From NCBI GenBank assembly GCA_038521625.1, contig JBCBKP010000001.1, positions 323,596 to 387,595 of the forward strand: 64,000 bases of DNA, written 5' to 3'. Shown one piece after another: positions 1 through 7,651 of the stretch. Source of the stretch: JBCBKP01 sp038521625 (lineage in GTDB: Bacteria > Planctomycetota > Phycisphaerae > Phycisphaerales > UBA1924). Position 1 is the stretch's first letter, and every line of letters begins with the position of its first letter. Both the position numbers and the translations under genes were made by a program. The notes beneath the pieces were generated by a model, which saw nothing but the letters and a program-made list of their open reading frames with translations, was not told where the DNA came from and did not search any database.

Positions 1-698
1 GCGCCTCGAAGGGCTCCAACAACAGCGTCGAGATCTACCAGCGTCTCGCGGTCGGAGACATCGCGGTCCGGTCGGGCGCCGCGATCGCGTTGTACTCGCA
101 GAACGAGGAGGTTGCGCGGGCGATTGGTGAGCGTGCGGTGTCGCTCGGCGAAGGTTCCTCTCCCGCCAAGCCCGAGGCGATCATCACGCTGCTCACCGAA
201 GCCAATGAACTGCTCACCCAGCCCGGCTCATCCTGGTCTGGGACCGCCCGCGTTACGAGCCTACAGCGACGGATCGATGCCATCGGAGATTCGCTCGATC
301 GCGTGATCGACTTCATCGAGTACGAGCCGGGGGGCGTCGGCACCGGCGCACCCGATTTCCGGATCAAGCGCTCCACAGCGCTCGGCCAGAGCGGCTTCGG
401 CCGGCTGACCGAGTACGTCGATGCCCTCGATCTCTCGATCACGAACGCTCAGGCAATGAAGGCGCGCGTCGACGCTCGGGATGCGACTGTTGGCACCAAG
501 CCGACCGTGAGCCTCCGCGATAATCGCCCGGCCACGGCGATCAATGTCGCCGACGTGCCATCGGACTACGCCGTCACTCTCCAGTCCAACATCGAATCGC
601 TCGAACGCAGGCGGCGCGAACTGTACGAGCGTCTCAGCCAGAACACCGCTGTTCAAGATCTCGTCGCATGGTATCTCGAGATTCTCGGTATCGAATGA
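1..698 (+). CDS. Hypothetical protein, 5' end missing
   Basis: The frame is open from base 3 at the window edge, so the start lies outside; at least 231 residues are visible. A TTG at 90 could be called as a start, but the frame continues upstream without a stop, so it is probably internal. The protein looks soluble and largely helical, with no signal peptide or membrane segment, and ends in an Arg/Glu-rich helix (about the last 40 residues). I do not recognise a family. A GGAG ribosome site at 702-705 and only 14 bases separate it from the next gene, so the two are probably one operon. Confidence 0.7.
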   Translation, partial: ASKGSNNSVEIYQRLAVGDIAVRSGAAIALYSQNEEVARAIGERAVSLGEGSSPAKPEAIITLLTEANELLTQPGSSWSGTARVTSLQRRIDAIGDSLDRVIDFIEYEPGGVGTGAPDFRIKRSTALGQSGFGRLTEYVDALDLSITNAQAMKARVDARDATVGTKPTVSLRDNRPATAINVADVPSDYAVTLQSNIESLERRRRELYERLSQNTAVQDLVAWYLEILGIE

Positions 699-712
699 GC
701 CGGAGCAACGCC

Positions 713-907
713 ATGTCCGCCCAGAACAAGCATAACAACACGTTCCTCGCCGACCGCATCAAGCGCAGCCACAGTCAGAAAGCCATCAGCAAGCTCGAAC
801 TCGTCGAGGGCAACGGGCGCTTCGCCTGGCGTATGACATACAAGGATGCCCAGAGCGGCGAGGAGAAGACGATCGACCTGAATGTGACTCCCATGCCCGG
901 CCAATGA
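713..907 (+). CDS. Small hypothetical protein (64 aa)
   Basis: ATG at 713 preceded by GGAG at 702-705 (7-base spacing); an upstream in-frame start at 668 has no ribosome site and would overlap the previous gene. The product is a basic, soluble protein: a helix-like N-terminal half rich in Lys and Arg and a C-terminal half that looks like a small beta sheet (GRFAWRMTY, KTIDLNVTP). No family recognised. It follows the partial gene at 1-698 closely and is likely co-transcribed with it. Confidence 0.6.
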   Translation: MSAQNKHNNTFLADRIKRSHSQKAISKLELVEGNGRFAWRMTYKDAQSGEEKTIDLNVTPMPGQ

Positions 908-925
908 CGCGCAGGAGATAACGAC

Positions 926-1249
926 TCAGTCGAACCGCCCGTGCCGGTCACGCTTGATCTCCTGCACGAGCGTGAAGACGAGCCCGGCGACTCTCCGGTC
1001 GGTGTCCATGGCCTCGTCGCTCTGTGACATGCCCATGTGGCAGACGCGAGCGCGGTTCAGGTATCGCGCCACATCGCGCTCGCCGCGTGTCCACGCGATC
1101 TCCGCGGCCTCGCACGCCTGCGTGTGGTACTCGTCGAGATAGTCGGGTCCGTGGAAAGACTTGAGATCGATCGGGTCCCATTCTCGCCACAGGATCTGGT
1201 CGACACGACGAGCCGCGATCTCGAGCCGCTTCGGGTTGATTCTCGCCAT
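926..1249 (-). CDS. Hypothetical protein downstream of sucC
   Basis: A 107-residue, soluble, helical protein with many Arg, Asp and Glu residues and two cysteines; no membrane segment or signal. It begins 13 bases after the sucC stop on the same strand with an AAGGG-like site just before its ATG, so it is probably the second gene of a sucC operon. It is not the succinyl-CoA ligase alpha subunit (sucD), which would be about 290 residues with an NAD-fold N-terminus. Function unknown. Confidence 0.65.
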   Translation of the reverse strand: MARINPKRLEIAARRVDQILWREWDPIDLKSFHGPDYLDEYHTQACEAAEIAWTRGERDVARYLNRARVCHMGMSQSDEAMDTDRRVAGLVFTLVQEIKRDRHGRFD

Positions 1250-1262
1250 CAGCCCTTCGCCG

Positions 1263-2465
1263 TCACCCCACAGCCGCGACGATCTTCTTCGCCCCGTCGC
1301 TCAGATCGTCCGCCGCCTGCAGCGTCGGCAGGCTGTCGTGCGCCGCCTCCAGCGTCTTCTTCCCGCCCTCGACGTTGTTCCCCTCCAGGCGCACCACAAG
1401 CGGCACCTTGAAGCCGGTCGAGCCGTCGGCGTTCTCGAAGTTCTTCGCCGCGTTGACCACGCCCGCCGCGATCACGCCGCAGTCCATGATCCCGCCGAAG
1501 ATGTTCACCAGGATCCCGTTCACGTGCGGGTCGCTCAGGATGATGCTGAACGCCTCGGTCACCGCCTCCTCGCTCGCCGAGCCCCCGACATCCAGGAAGT
1601 TCGCCGGCTCGCCGCCGAAGTGCTTGATCGTGTCCATCGTCGCCATCGCCAGCCCGGCGCCGTTGACCAGGCATCCGATGTTCCCGTCCAGCTTGATGTA
1701 GCTCAGCCCGTGCTCCTCGGCGCGCTTCTCCGCCGGGTCGGTGTCCGTCCCGTCGTCCAGCGCCGCGATCTCCGGCTGGCGGAACAGCCCGTTGTCGTCG
1801 AAGTTGAACTTCGCGTCGATCGCCAGCACCTCGTCGCCGGGCGTCACGATCAGCGGGTTGATCTCCGCCAGCGAGCAGTCCCGCTCGACGTAGAGCTTCG
1901 CCAGCGCGACCATGATCTTCGCTGCCTGCTCCACCTGCGAGCCGGTGAAGCCCACCGCGTCCGCGAACGCCCTCGCCTCCGCCTCGTCAAGCCCCGACTC
2001 CGGGTCGATCGGCAGCTTCTTGATCGCGTCCGGGTTGCTCTCGGCGACCTGCTCGATCTCCACGCCGCCCTCGGCCGACGCGATCATCACGTTGCGGCGT
2101 GTGTCCCGGTCCGTCGTGATCGCCAGGTAGTACTCCTTGGCGATGTCCACGCCCGCCGCCACCAGCAGCGTGCCGACATCCAGCCCCTCCGGCCCGGTCT
2201 GCACGCTCACCATCCGGTTGCTCAGCATGAACCCGGCGGCCTCGGTCGCCTCGCCCGCAGACCGGACCAGCTTGACGAATCCCGCCTTGCCGCGACCGCC
2301 CGCGTGCACCTGGGCCTTGACCACCGCCAGGTCCGTACCCGCGGCGCCCGTCACCGCCCCGTAGGCCTCCGCCGCCCGACCCGCGTCGGTGATCACCTCG
2401 CCCGCCGGCACCGGGATCCCGAACGACGCGAGCAATTCCCGACCCTGGTACTCGTGAACCTTCAT
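1263..2465 (-). CDS. sucC: Succinyl-CoA ligase, beta subunit
   Basis: Beta subunit of succinyl-CoA synthetase of the TCA cycle, which interconverts succinyl-CoA and succinate with substrate-level phosphorylation of ADP or GDP; works with the alpha subunit SucD. The 400 residues match the usual length (about 390). Visible: the N-terminal MKVHEYQGRELLASFGIPVP typical of the ATP-grasp half, the AEINPLIVT motif, the LDGNIGCLVNGAGLAMATMD glycine-rich segment and the NIFGGIMDC ligase-domain segment. ATG at 2465 with GGGGAG upstream. Odd: no sucD beside it, although sucC and sucD are usually adjacent; a 107-residue unknown follows instead. Confidence 0.97.
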   Translation of the reverse strand: MKVHEYQGRELLASFGIPVPAGEVITDAGRAAEAYGAVTGAAGTDLAVVKAQVHAGGRGKAGFVKLVRSAGEATEAAGFMLSNRMVSVQTGPEGLDVGTLLVAAGVDIAKEYYLAITTDRDTRRNVMIASAEGGVEIEQVAESNPDAIKKLPIDPESGLDEAEARAFADAVGFTGSQVEQAAKIMVALAKLYVERDCSLAEINPLIVTPGDEVLAIDAKFNFDDNGLFRQPEIAALDDGTDTDPAEKRAEEHGLSYIKLDGNIGCLVNGAGLAMATMDTIKHFGGEPANFLDVGGSASEEAVTEAFSIILSDPHVNGILVNIFGGIMDCGVIAAGVVNAAKNFENADGSTGFKVPLVVRLEGNNVEGGKKTLEAAHDSLPTLQAADDLSDGAKKIVAAVG

Positions 2466-2636
2466 CCGTCGCTCCCCGTCTGCCGCACCCGCACGCCACC
2501 GGGCCGCCCCGGTCCCGCCCCGGCTCCGTCCGGGGCGTCGCCGCGAGTCTACGCGGCCGCGCGCCCGCCATGGGCGCGCCGCCCCACGCCCGATTCCGGT
2601 ACATTGAGTCCGTTCTCATCCACCCGGAGCCGCCCC

Positions 2637-3287
2637 GTGGACACCCAGAAGCTCGCCGACACCGTCCGCAACGCGCTCGAAAGCGAGCGCGAGTCAGGCG
2701 ATCTCCTCAGGATCGTCAAGAGCGCCTTCGAGCACCAGCAGGCCGCCCTGCCCGACGCCGAGATCGAGTCCCGCATCGCGGCCACCGTCAAAGAACTCAC
2801 CGGCTACGTCGCCTCCCTCCCCGAGATGGTCGAGGCCGCCGTCGGCGCCGCCGAGCGCGCCGGCGTCGTCGATCAGATCCGCCCGCTGCTCACCGCCGCC
2901 CTCCAGTACGTCGACGAAGAGGTCGACTTCATCCCCGACCACCTCGGCGTCGTCGGCCTTCTCGACGACGCCTACGTCGTCCGCGGCCTGCTCATCGAGA
3001 TGTCACACCGGCACCGCGCCCTCACCGGCGAGTCCCTCGTCGACCACAACCGCGCCGCCCAAGACCAGCGCATCCGCCGGCTCATCGGCGAGCCGACCGC
3101 GACGCGGCTCGACATCGCCATCGTCGCCTTCGCGCGCAGCCACAACATCCGCGAGACCGTCGAGACGGTCGTCCGCAAGGTCGGCGGCGCCGGCATGGCG
3201 ATGCAGCTGCCCGTCGCCGTCGCGTTCGGCGGCGGCGAGTCGATCGACGAGCTGCCCAACCTCGAGCTCGGCGCCCTCGGTGCCTGA
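2637..3287 (+). CDS. DUF1232 (YkvA-like) domain protein
   Basis: A 216-residue protein whose middle carries the YkvA/DUF1232 signature: a Tyr-Val-Asp-Glu-Glu-x-Asp-Phe-Ile-Pro-Asp stretch followed by LGVVGLLDDAYVV. In this family the segment normally reads DLIPDxxPxxGxLDD in small, often membrane-associated proteins of unknown role. The flanks are helical. Start chosen at GTG 2637: it follows CGGAG (2625-2629), and a possible -10 (TACATT, 2600-2605) lies about 30 bases upstream; the long frame extension upstream runs antisense through sucC and is rejected. Downstream lies a tandem CCCATTG repeat. Confidence 0.8.
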   Translation: MDTQKLADTVRNALESERESGDLLRIVKSAFEHQQAALPDAEIESRIAATVKELTGYVASLPEMVEAAVGAAERAGVVDQIRPLLTAALQYVDEEVDFIPDHLGVVGLLDDAYVVRGLLIEMSHRHRALTGESLVDHNRAAQDQRIRRLIGEPTATRLDIAIVAFARSHNIRETVETVVRKVGGAGMAMQLPVAVAFGGGESIDELPNLELGALGA

Positions 3288-3313
3288 CTCGGGCGCTCCT
3301 TCGATCCCCATCG

Positions 3314-3348
3314 CCCATTGCCCATTGCCCATTGCCCATTGCCCATTG
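3314..3348. repeat. CCCATTG x5 heptamer tandem repeat
   Basis: Five perfect copies of the 7-mer CCCATTG in the gap between two convergent genes (stops at 3287 and 3450). A 7-base unit is read in all three frames, giving the artefactual MGNGQWAMGNGQ-type peptides on the minus strand, so no coding role is assumed. It resembles the short tandemly repeated sequences described in cyanobacteria and found between genes in some planctomycetes (known from general knowledge). Confidence 0.95.
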
Positions 3349-3350
3349 CC

Positions 3351-3388
3351 CCAAAAGACAGCGGGCCCGCGTTTCCGCCAGGCCCGCT
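3351..3388 (-). terminator. Probable intrinsic terminator of the thioredoxin-like gene
   Basis: Inverted repeat AGCGGGCC (3360-3367) / GGCCCGCT (3381-3388). Read on the minus strand the stem is followed by GTCTTTTGGGG, a short T-rich run, placing it 60 bases after the end of the minus-strand gene at 3450. Confidence 0.6.
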
Positions 3389-3449
3389 CGCAGGGGGATG
3401 AGAGTTCGCGTCGAGTCTCGATCGACTCGGTGTCTATCTTCGTCTCGTC

Positions 3450-3920
3450 TTACTCGGCCGATGCGATCGCCGATTTGATCGCGTCCGCGTCGTCGCGCGG
3501 GCTGAACTCGCGGAGCAGCTTGCCGGTCTCGCCGTCGTGCAGCGTGATCACGCCCGTGCGCCGGCCGTATCGATCCCACTGATCGCCGAAGCCCAGCGCC
3601 GACGTCATGTACTCGGCCTGCAACGCGTCGTTGTCATCCGTCCGGTCCAGGTGCACGAACAGCACGTCGCCGCCCGCCAGGTCGCCGCTCACCGACTCCC
3701 ACACCGGGTTCAGCGCCCGGCACTTCGGGCACCAGTCCGCGTGCCACTTCACCAGCACGAGGTCCGCAGATCGCGCACCGCTCTGCGTCGCAACGACCGT
3801 CGTCTCGGCCGAGGCCGACGCTCGCGACTCCGTCGCGATCGCCCCGGCGAACGCGCCGAAGCCGACGAGACCCGCCACCACCGTCGCCGCCACACTCGCG
3901 CTGCCCATCGAATCACCCAT
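3450..3920 (-). CDS. Membrane-anchored thioredoxin-like protein
   Basis: A 156-residue protein with an N-terminal hydrophobic segment (about residues 9-28) and a periplasm-facing thioredoxin-like domain. The redox motif is W-C-P-K-C (C64 and C67), preceded by the VLVKWHADW strand typical of the thioredoxin fold; a region resembling a cis-Pro loop near TGVITLHDGETG is less clear. Expected role: disulfide exchange or cytochrome/thiol maintenance outside the cytoplasm. Start chosen at ATG 3920, which has GGGAG 10 bases upstream; ATG 3941 would add seven residues but has no ribosome site. Confidence 0.8.
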   Translation of the reverse strand: MGDSMGSASVAATVVAGLVGFGAFAGAIATESRASASAETTVVATQSGARSADLVLVKWHADWCPKCRALNPVWESVSGDLAGGDVLFVHLDRTDDNDALQAEYMTSALGFGDQWDRYGRRTGVITLHDGETGKLLREFSPRDDADAIKSAIASAE

Positions 3921-4189
3921 CGCCGGTTCGCTCCCAATCACGGGCCCCGATCACGGAGCCGGTTCACGGACCCAGACACCGCCAGGGACGGCTCGTGACC
4001 CCGCCCCCGACGGCCGAACACCACCTGTTCCTGGTCCGTGCTTTCGTATGTCCTCTGCACGGCTCCCCGCCGCGGGCTCGCCGAATCCCACCGGGACGCG
4101 TGAGGAACCGGCGGCGGGCAAGCCATATTCCGTCATCCGGCAACGCTCTCAGAATTTCGCCCGTAGAGCCCGCATCGCCACGCGACGGC

Positions 4190-4195
4190 TAGCCT
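4190..4195 (+). promoter_or_regulatory. Putative -10 of a leaderless gene
   Basis: TAGCCT ends six bases before the ATG at 4202, and there is no Shine-Dalgarno sequence, so transcription would start at or next to the start codon. One of eleven such cases in the window. No clear -35 is visible. Confidence 0.5.
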
Positions 4196-4201
4196 CCACC
4201 C

Positions 4202-4480
4202 ATGCCAAAGCAGCCGCTCACCAGGCACCAACGCGGGATCGTCAAGCGCTACTACGCCAACCACGGCACGATCAAGCTCCAGAAACTCCAGGAGCTGGTC
4301 TCCGAGCTCTATCTCGCCTCGGGCAAGAAGGCCGACCAGCTCTGGAAGCGCGCGGAGACGCACCTCGCGTCGGTCAAGTGCGACCCGCCCATCCCCGACA
4401 CCCTCGTCCGGAAAGTCATCGACGCGCGAGACACCGAAGGACTCGCGCGCCTGCTCGGCGAGATCGACGCCCGCGCCTGA
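4202..4480 (+). CDS. Small hypothetical basic protein (92 aa)
   Basis: A short Lys/Arg-rich, probably all-helical soluble protein with the opening MPKQPLTRHQRGIVKRYYAN. No family recognised; the basic N-terminus and repeated amphipathic helices could suit nucleic-acid or ribosome binding, but this is a guess. The ATG has no Shine-Dalgarno sequence; TAGCCT six bases upstream suggests a leaderless transcript. Directly followed by a 32-bp tandem repeat. Confidence 0.7.
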   Translation: MPKQPLTRHQRGIVKRYYANHGTIKLQKLQELVSELYLASGKKADQLWKRAETHLASVKCDPPIPDTLVRKVIDARDTEGLARLLGEIDARA

Positions 4481-4553
4481 CCGCCTGTGTAGAAAACCGT
4501 GGCACGGGCGTCCCGCCTGTGTTGAAGAACAGGGCACAGGCGTCCCGCCTGTG
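4481..4553. repeat. 32-bp tandem repeat with ACAGGCG/CGCCTGT palindrome
   Basis: Two full 32-bp units (4481-4512 and 4513-4544) and a partial third, each containing GGCAC(A/G)GGCGTCCCGCCTGT. The core forms a small hairpin. A single related copy (GTGGGACAGGCGTCTCGCCCGTCC) lies at 11305-11328 after lepA. On the minus strand such copies translate to TGGTPVPC-like peptides that are often mis-annotated in planctomycete genomes. Confidence 0.85.
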
Positions 4554-4566
4554 AAGAGACCTCTCA

Positions 4567-5073
4567 ATGGACCACAAGCTCCCACTGACAGGCCGAGACC
4601 CGGTGCCCCAGCCCCGCCGCGAGGCGCCCGTCTACACCCCGCCCGGCGGCCCACCGCAGAACACCTCCGTCAGCCGCGAGATCTTCGGACTCATGGGCGA
4701 AGACAACATCCGCGCCATGATCGCGTCCTTCTACGACCGCCTCGCCGCCTCCGAGATCGCGGAGCTCTTCCCGAAGGGCGACAAGAACATCCAGCGTGCC
4801 GCCGAAAAGTCCGCCGACTTCTTCGTCTTCCTCCTCGGCGGGCCCCCGCTCTACCAGCAGCGCCACGGCCCGCCGATGATGCGCGCCCGCCACATGCCGT
4901 TCGAGATCGACGACAACGCCCGCCTCGTATGGCTGCGATGCTTCAAGGAGGCCATCGCCGACGCCGTCGAGAAGCACGGATTCCCCGCCCAGCACCGCGA
5001 TGGCTTCGAGGACTTCCTCGACAAGTTCAGCACCTGGATGGTCAACGTCGGACCTTCGCCGCAAGCTCCGTGA
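4567..5073 (+). CDS. Truncated hemoglobin (2-on-2 globin)
   Basis: A single-domain heme protein binding O2 or NO, expected in the cytoplasm. The globin domain covers about residues 35-160 of 168. Visible: helix-B Tyr in SFYDRL, the IAELFP segment, LGGPPLYQQRHGPPMMRARH, with the last His (about residue 109) as probable proximal heme ligand, followed by MPFEIDDNARLVWL, the conserved region of the truncated-globin family. The first 35 residues are a Pro-rich extension. ATG at 4567 has only a weak GAAGAGA site. It lies between two tandem-repeat arrays; a second globin, of protoglobin type, is encoded at 27036. Confidence 0.88.
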   Translation: MDHKLPLTGRDPVPQPRREAPVYTPPGGPPQNTSVSREIFGLMGEDNIRAMIASFYDRLAASEIAELFPKGDKNIQRAAEKSADFFVFLLGGPPLYQQRHGPPMMRARHMPFEIDDNARLVWLRCFKEAIADAVEKHGFPAQHRDGFEDFLDKFSTWMVNVGPSPQAP

Positions 5074-5120
5074 GGGCCGACCGCGAAGCGGGACGCCCAG
5101 CCCGCGAGCGGTCGCATGCT

Positions 5121-5211
5121 CGCCGCCGGAGGGCGGCGACTCGGTCACCTACGCCGCCGGAGGGCGGCGACTCGGTCACCTACGCCGCCGGAGCGCGGCG
5201 ACTCAGCTCAG
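5121..5211. repeat. Three copies of a 31-bp palindromic repeat
   Basis: Units at 5121-5151, 5152-5182 and a variant at 5183-5211; the first two are identical. Each contains CGCCGCCGGAGGGCGGCGAC, able to form a hairpin. The array ends inside the last codons of the minus-strand MFS gene (stop at 5208-5210). Two related copies, also spaced 32 bp, occur at 21108-21160. Confidence 0.9.
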
Positions 5212-6638
5212 CTCCCGCCCCCGGTCGCCACCGCGACGCCCTCGCCCTCGTGGTGCCCGCGCTTCGGGAACCACCGCGTCATCAGGACGAACCCGATCCC
5301 GCCCGACACCGTCAACCCGAGACAGATCAAGACCGCGGCCGTCGCGCCCCCGCCCGAACCATCGACGCCCGCCCCGCCGAGCCACTCGTACACCTGCACG
5401 CCGAACGCCGCGGCCAGCAATCCACGCACGCCCGTCAGCGTCACGTGCACGCCCATGTACTGGCTCGCCTTCTCCGCCGGCGCGAAGTCCAGGTGCCCCA
5501 GCGTCCAGCCGAGCACGCCCCCCGCGAACGCGATCCCCTTGAGCAGCGAGTACGCCAGCAGCAGCGGCACGCTGCGCATCTCCGTCGCCACCGCCAGGAT
5601 CCCCAGGGCCACCACGAAGAACCAGCTGTGCACCGCGCGGAACCGCACCACGTGCGTCCCGTCGAGGAACTTCGCCCACACCGGGATCGCCAGCGGCATC
5701 ACCCCGTACTGCAAGCCCGTGCTCGCCAGGAGCGCCACGAAGTAATCCAGCCCGAACCGCTCACGCAAGATCACCGCCAGCACCGACATCGCCGCGATGT
5801 TGCCCATGCCCAGCAGGAACTGGCAGAGCATGTACGCCGCGTACTTCCGGTCGTCGAGCAGCACCGCGACCATCCGCACCGGGTTGAAGCTCGGCCCCGT
5901 CCGCTTGTCCGAGGCCAGCTCCTTCTTGCCCATCAGCGCGCCGCCGCGCAGCCGCATCTTCGACCACTGGTGACGGCCGACCAGCCCGAGCACGACGCCG
6001 ATCGGGATCACCACGCGGAACGCCCAGTCCGCCTGCTCCATCAGCCAGCCCATGGTCGTCGTCAGCACCGCGACCGTCAGCACCATGATCATCGCGAACC
6101 GCCCGGTGATCCGCGCCCGCGAGCCGTCCGGGTAGTTCTGCTTCCAGACCGTGCTCCGAAGCGTCGTCACGCCCGCCCAGCACGCCCGCCCGCCGACCAC
6201 CATCAGGACGACCATCACCAGCCCGTACGCGTTCAGCGGCGCCAGCGCGATCCCGAGCGCAAGCACGCACATCGCCGCCTGCAACCGCGTGATCACACGC
6301 AGCTTGTCCGCGCCGTGGCTCAGCCGGACCCAGATGAAGCTCGTCAGGTTCGCCAGCGGCGGCGCCACCGCGATCACGCCCACCAGCGCGTTCAAGAGCC
6401 GGTCGTCGACACGCCCCTCGAACGCGATCCGCGCCAAGACGCTGATCGCGCTGCCCTCGAACGCCGCCACCAGAAAGGGCAGGAACACCGCCGAACGGAG
6501 CTCGAGCGCGTAATTCACCCGGCTCATCAGCGGCACCGACCGCACGCTGAACAGCCCCGCGCGCCGCTCTCCGTTCCGCCTGCGCCCCTCCCCGCTCTCG
6601 ACGGCGGGCTCGGCGGCAGGGGGGAGGGCGCTGCTCAC
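5208..6638 (-). CDS. MFS-type membrane transporter
   Basis: A polytopic inner-membrane protein of about 476 residues with roughly 11-12 hydrophobic helices in two halves separated by a basic cytoplasmic stretch (around GRHQWSKMRLRGGALMGKKE), the layout of the major facilitator superfamily. No substrate-specific motif was recognised. The start is uncertain: TTG 6668 opens the frame, GTG 6638 (used here) follows GGGAG with too short a gap, and ATG 6527 begins at MSRVNYALELR just before the first helix. The gene end runs into the 31-bp repeat array. Confidence 0.8.
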   Translation of the reverse strand: MSSALPPAAEPAVESGEGRRRNGERRAGLFSVRSVPLMSRVNYALELRSAVFLPFLVAAFEGSAISVLARIAFEGRVDDRLLNALVGVIAVAPPLANLTSFIWVRLSHGADKLRVITRLQAAMCVLALGIALAPLNAYGLVMVVLMVVGGRACWAGVTTLRSTVWKQNYPDGSRARITGRFAMIMVLTVAVLTTTMGWLMEQADWAFRVVIPIGVVLGLVGRHQWSKMRLRGGALMGKKELASDKRTGPSFNPVRMVAVLLDDRKYAAYMLCQFLLGMGNIAAMSVLAVILRERFGLDYFVALLASTGLQYGVMPLAIPVWAKFLDGTHVVRFRAVHSWFFVVALGILAVATEMRSVPLLLAYSLLKGIAFAGGVLGWTLGHLDFAPAEKASQYMGVHVTLTGVRGLLAAAFGVQVYEWLGGAGVDGSGGGATAAVLICLGLTVSGGIGFVLMTRWFPKRGHHEGEGVAVATGGGS

Positions 6639-6722
6639 ACTCCCATTAGGCCCACCCGAGAACCCCAAGGCAACCGACCCCGCGCCCCAGTGCCCGGTGC
6701 CCCGGAGCCTTCTCCTCGCTTC

Positions 6723-6728
6723 TACCCT
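6723..6728 (+). promoter_or_regulatory. Putative -10 of a leaderless gene
   Basis: TACCCT ends six bases before the ATG at 6735; no Shine-Dalgarno sequence between them. Confidence 0.5.
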
Positions 6729-6734
6729 CCGTCG

Positions 6735-7589
6735 ATGCCCTCATCCGCTTCGCATTCCGACTACGTCCTCGGCACCGACGACATCGAGCTCCGCCGCCTC
6801 GCCGAGCAGCACGCCCTCTGGCTCGACCGCGCCAACACCGTCTGGCAGCAGGCCGGCCTCCGCCGAGGCCAGCGCGTCCTCGACGCCGGCTGCGGCCCCG
6901 GCTTCGTCAGCCTCGAGATGGCGCGCATCGTCGCCGCAGGGCAGAACCAGCGAGGCCGCGTCGTCGGCGTCGACGGCAACGCCGGCTTCCTCGACCACGC
7001 CCGCCGCCTCGCCGACTCGCACAAGATGTCCAACATGGACTTCGTCGAGTCCGACGTCCGCAAGCTCGGCGACGCGCTCGAGCGCCAAGAGCCCTTCGAC
7101 CTCGCGTACCTCCGCTGGGTGCTCTGCTTCGTCGACGACGTCGACGCCGTCATCGCCGGCATCGCGCGTCGCCTGGCGCCCGGCGGACGCATCGTCATCC
7201 AGGATTACTTCCACTACGACACGATGACCATCGCGCCCAAGGACGACCGCTGGCACGAGTTCATGCTCACGATCTCACGCTCGTGGCGCGATTCCGGCGG
7301 CGACCCCGACGTCATGCAGCGCGTCCCCGCGCTGCTGCACAAGCACGGCTTCGAGATCGACCATCTCGGCGCCACCGGCCCGCGCGTCGTCCGCCCGACC
7401 GACACCATGTGGACCTGGCCCGCGATCTTCTGGCAGAGCTTCGTGCCACGCCTGGTCGAGACCGGCTACATGACCGAACAGCAGGCCGAGGAGGTCCACG
7501 CCCTATGGGCCGACCGCGAGAACTCGCCCGATAGCTTCTTCCTGCTGCCCGTCGTCCTCGACTGCGTCGCGACCCGCAAGCAGACCTAG
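6735..7589 (+). CDS. Class I SAM-dependent methyltransferase
   Basis: A 284-residue cytoplasmic methyltransferase with a Rossmann-like AdoMet domain: motif I VLDAGCGPGFVSLEM (about residues 51-65), the acidic residue closing strand 2 in VVGVDGN, MDFVESDVRKL for motif II/III, and LAPGGRIVIQDY for the post-motif region. The C-terminal third (WTWPAIFWQSFVPRLVETGY) is probably the substrate-recognition part; the substrate is not evident. Start at ATG 6735, supported by a -10-like TACCCT six bases upstream; the long upstream frame is antisense to the MFS gene. Confidence 0.9.
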   Translation: MPSSASHSDYVLGTDDIELRRLAEQHALWLDRANTVWQQAGLRRGQRVLDAGCGPGFVSLEMARIVAAGQNQRGRVVGVDGNAGFLDHARRLADSHKMSNMDFVESDVRKLGDALERQEPFDLAYLRWVLCFVDDVDAVIAGIARRLAPGGRIVIQDYFHYDTMTIAPKDDRWHEFMLTISRSWRDSGGDPDVMQRVPALLHKHGFEIDHLGATGPRVVRPTDTMWTWPAIFWQSFVPRLVETGYMTEQQAEEVHALWADRENSPDSFFLLPVVLDCVATRKQT

Positions 7590-7651
7590 CCCGCACACCA
7601 GAAACCCGCGGCTCCTGATCTCGAAAGAGGTCAACCCCCGGAGCCGCCGCC

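Noticed and set aside
4481..5211. CRISPR-like arrays because of the 31-32-bp period
   Set aside because: Units are contiguous without unique spacers, only two or three copies each, and no cas genes occur in the window.
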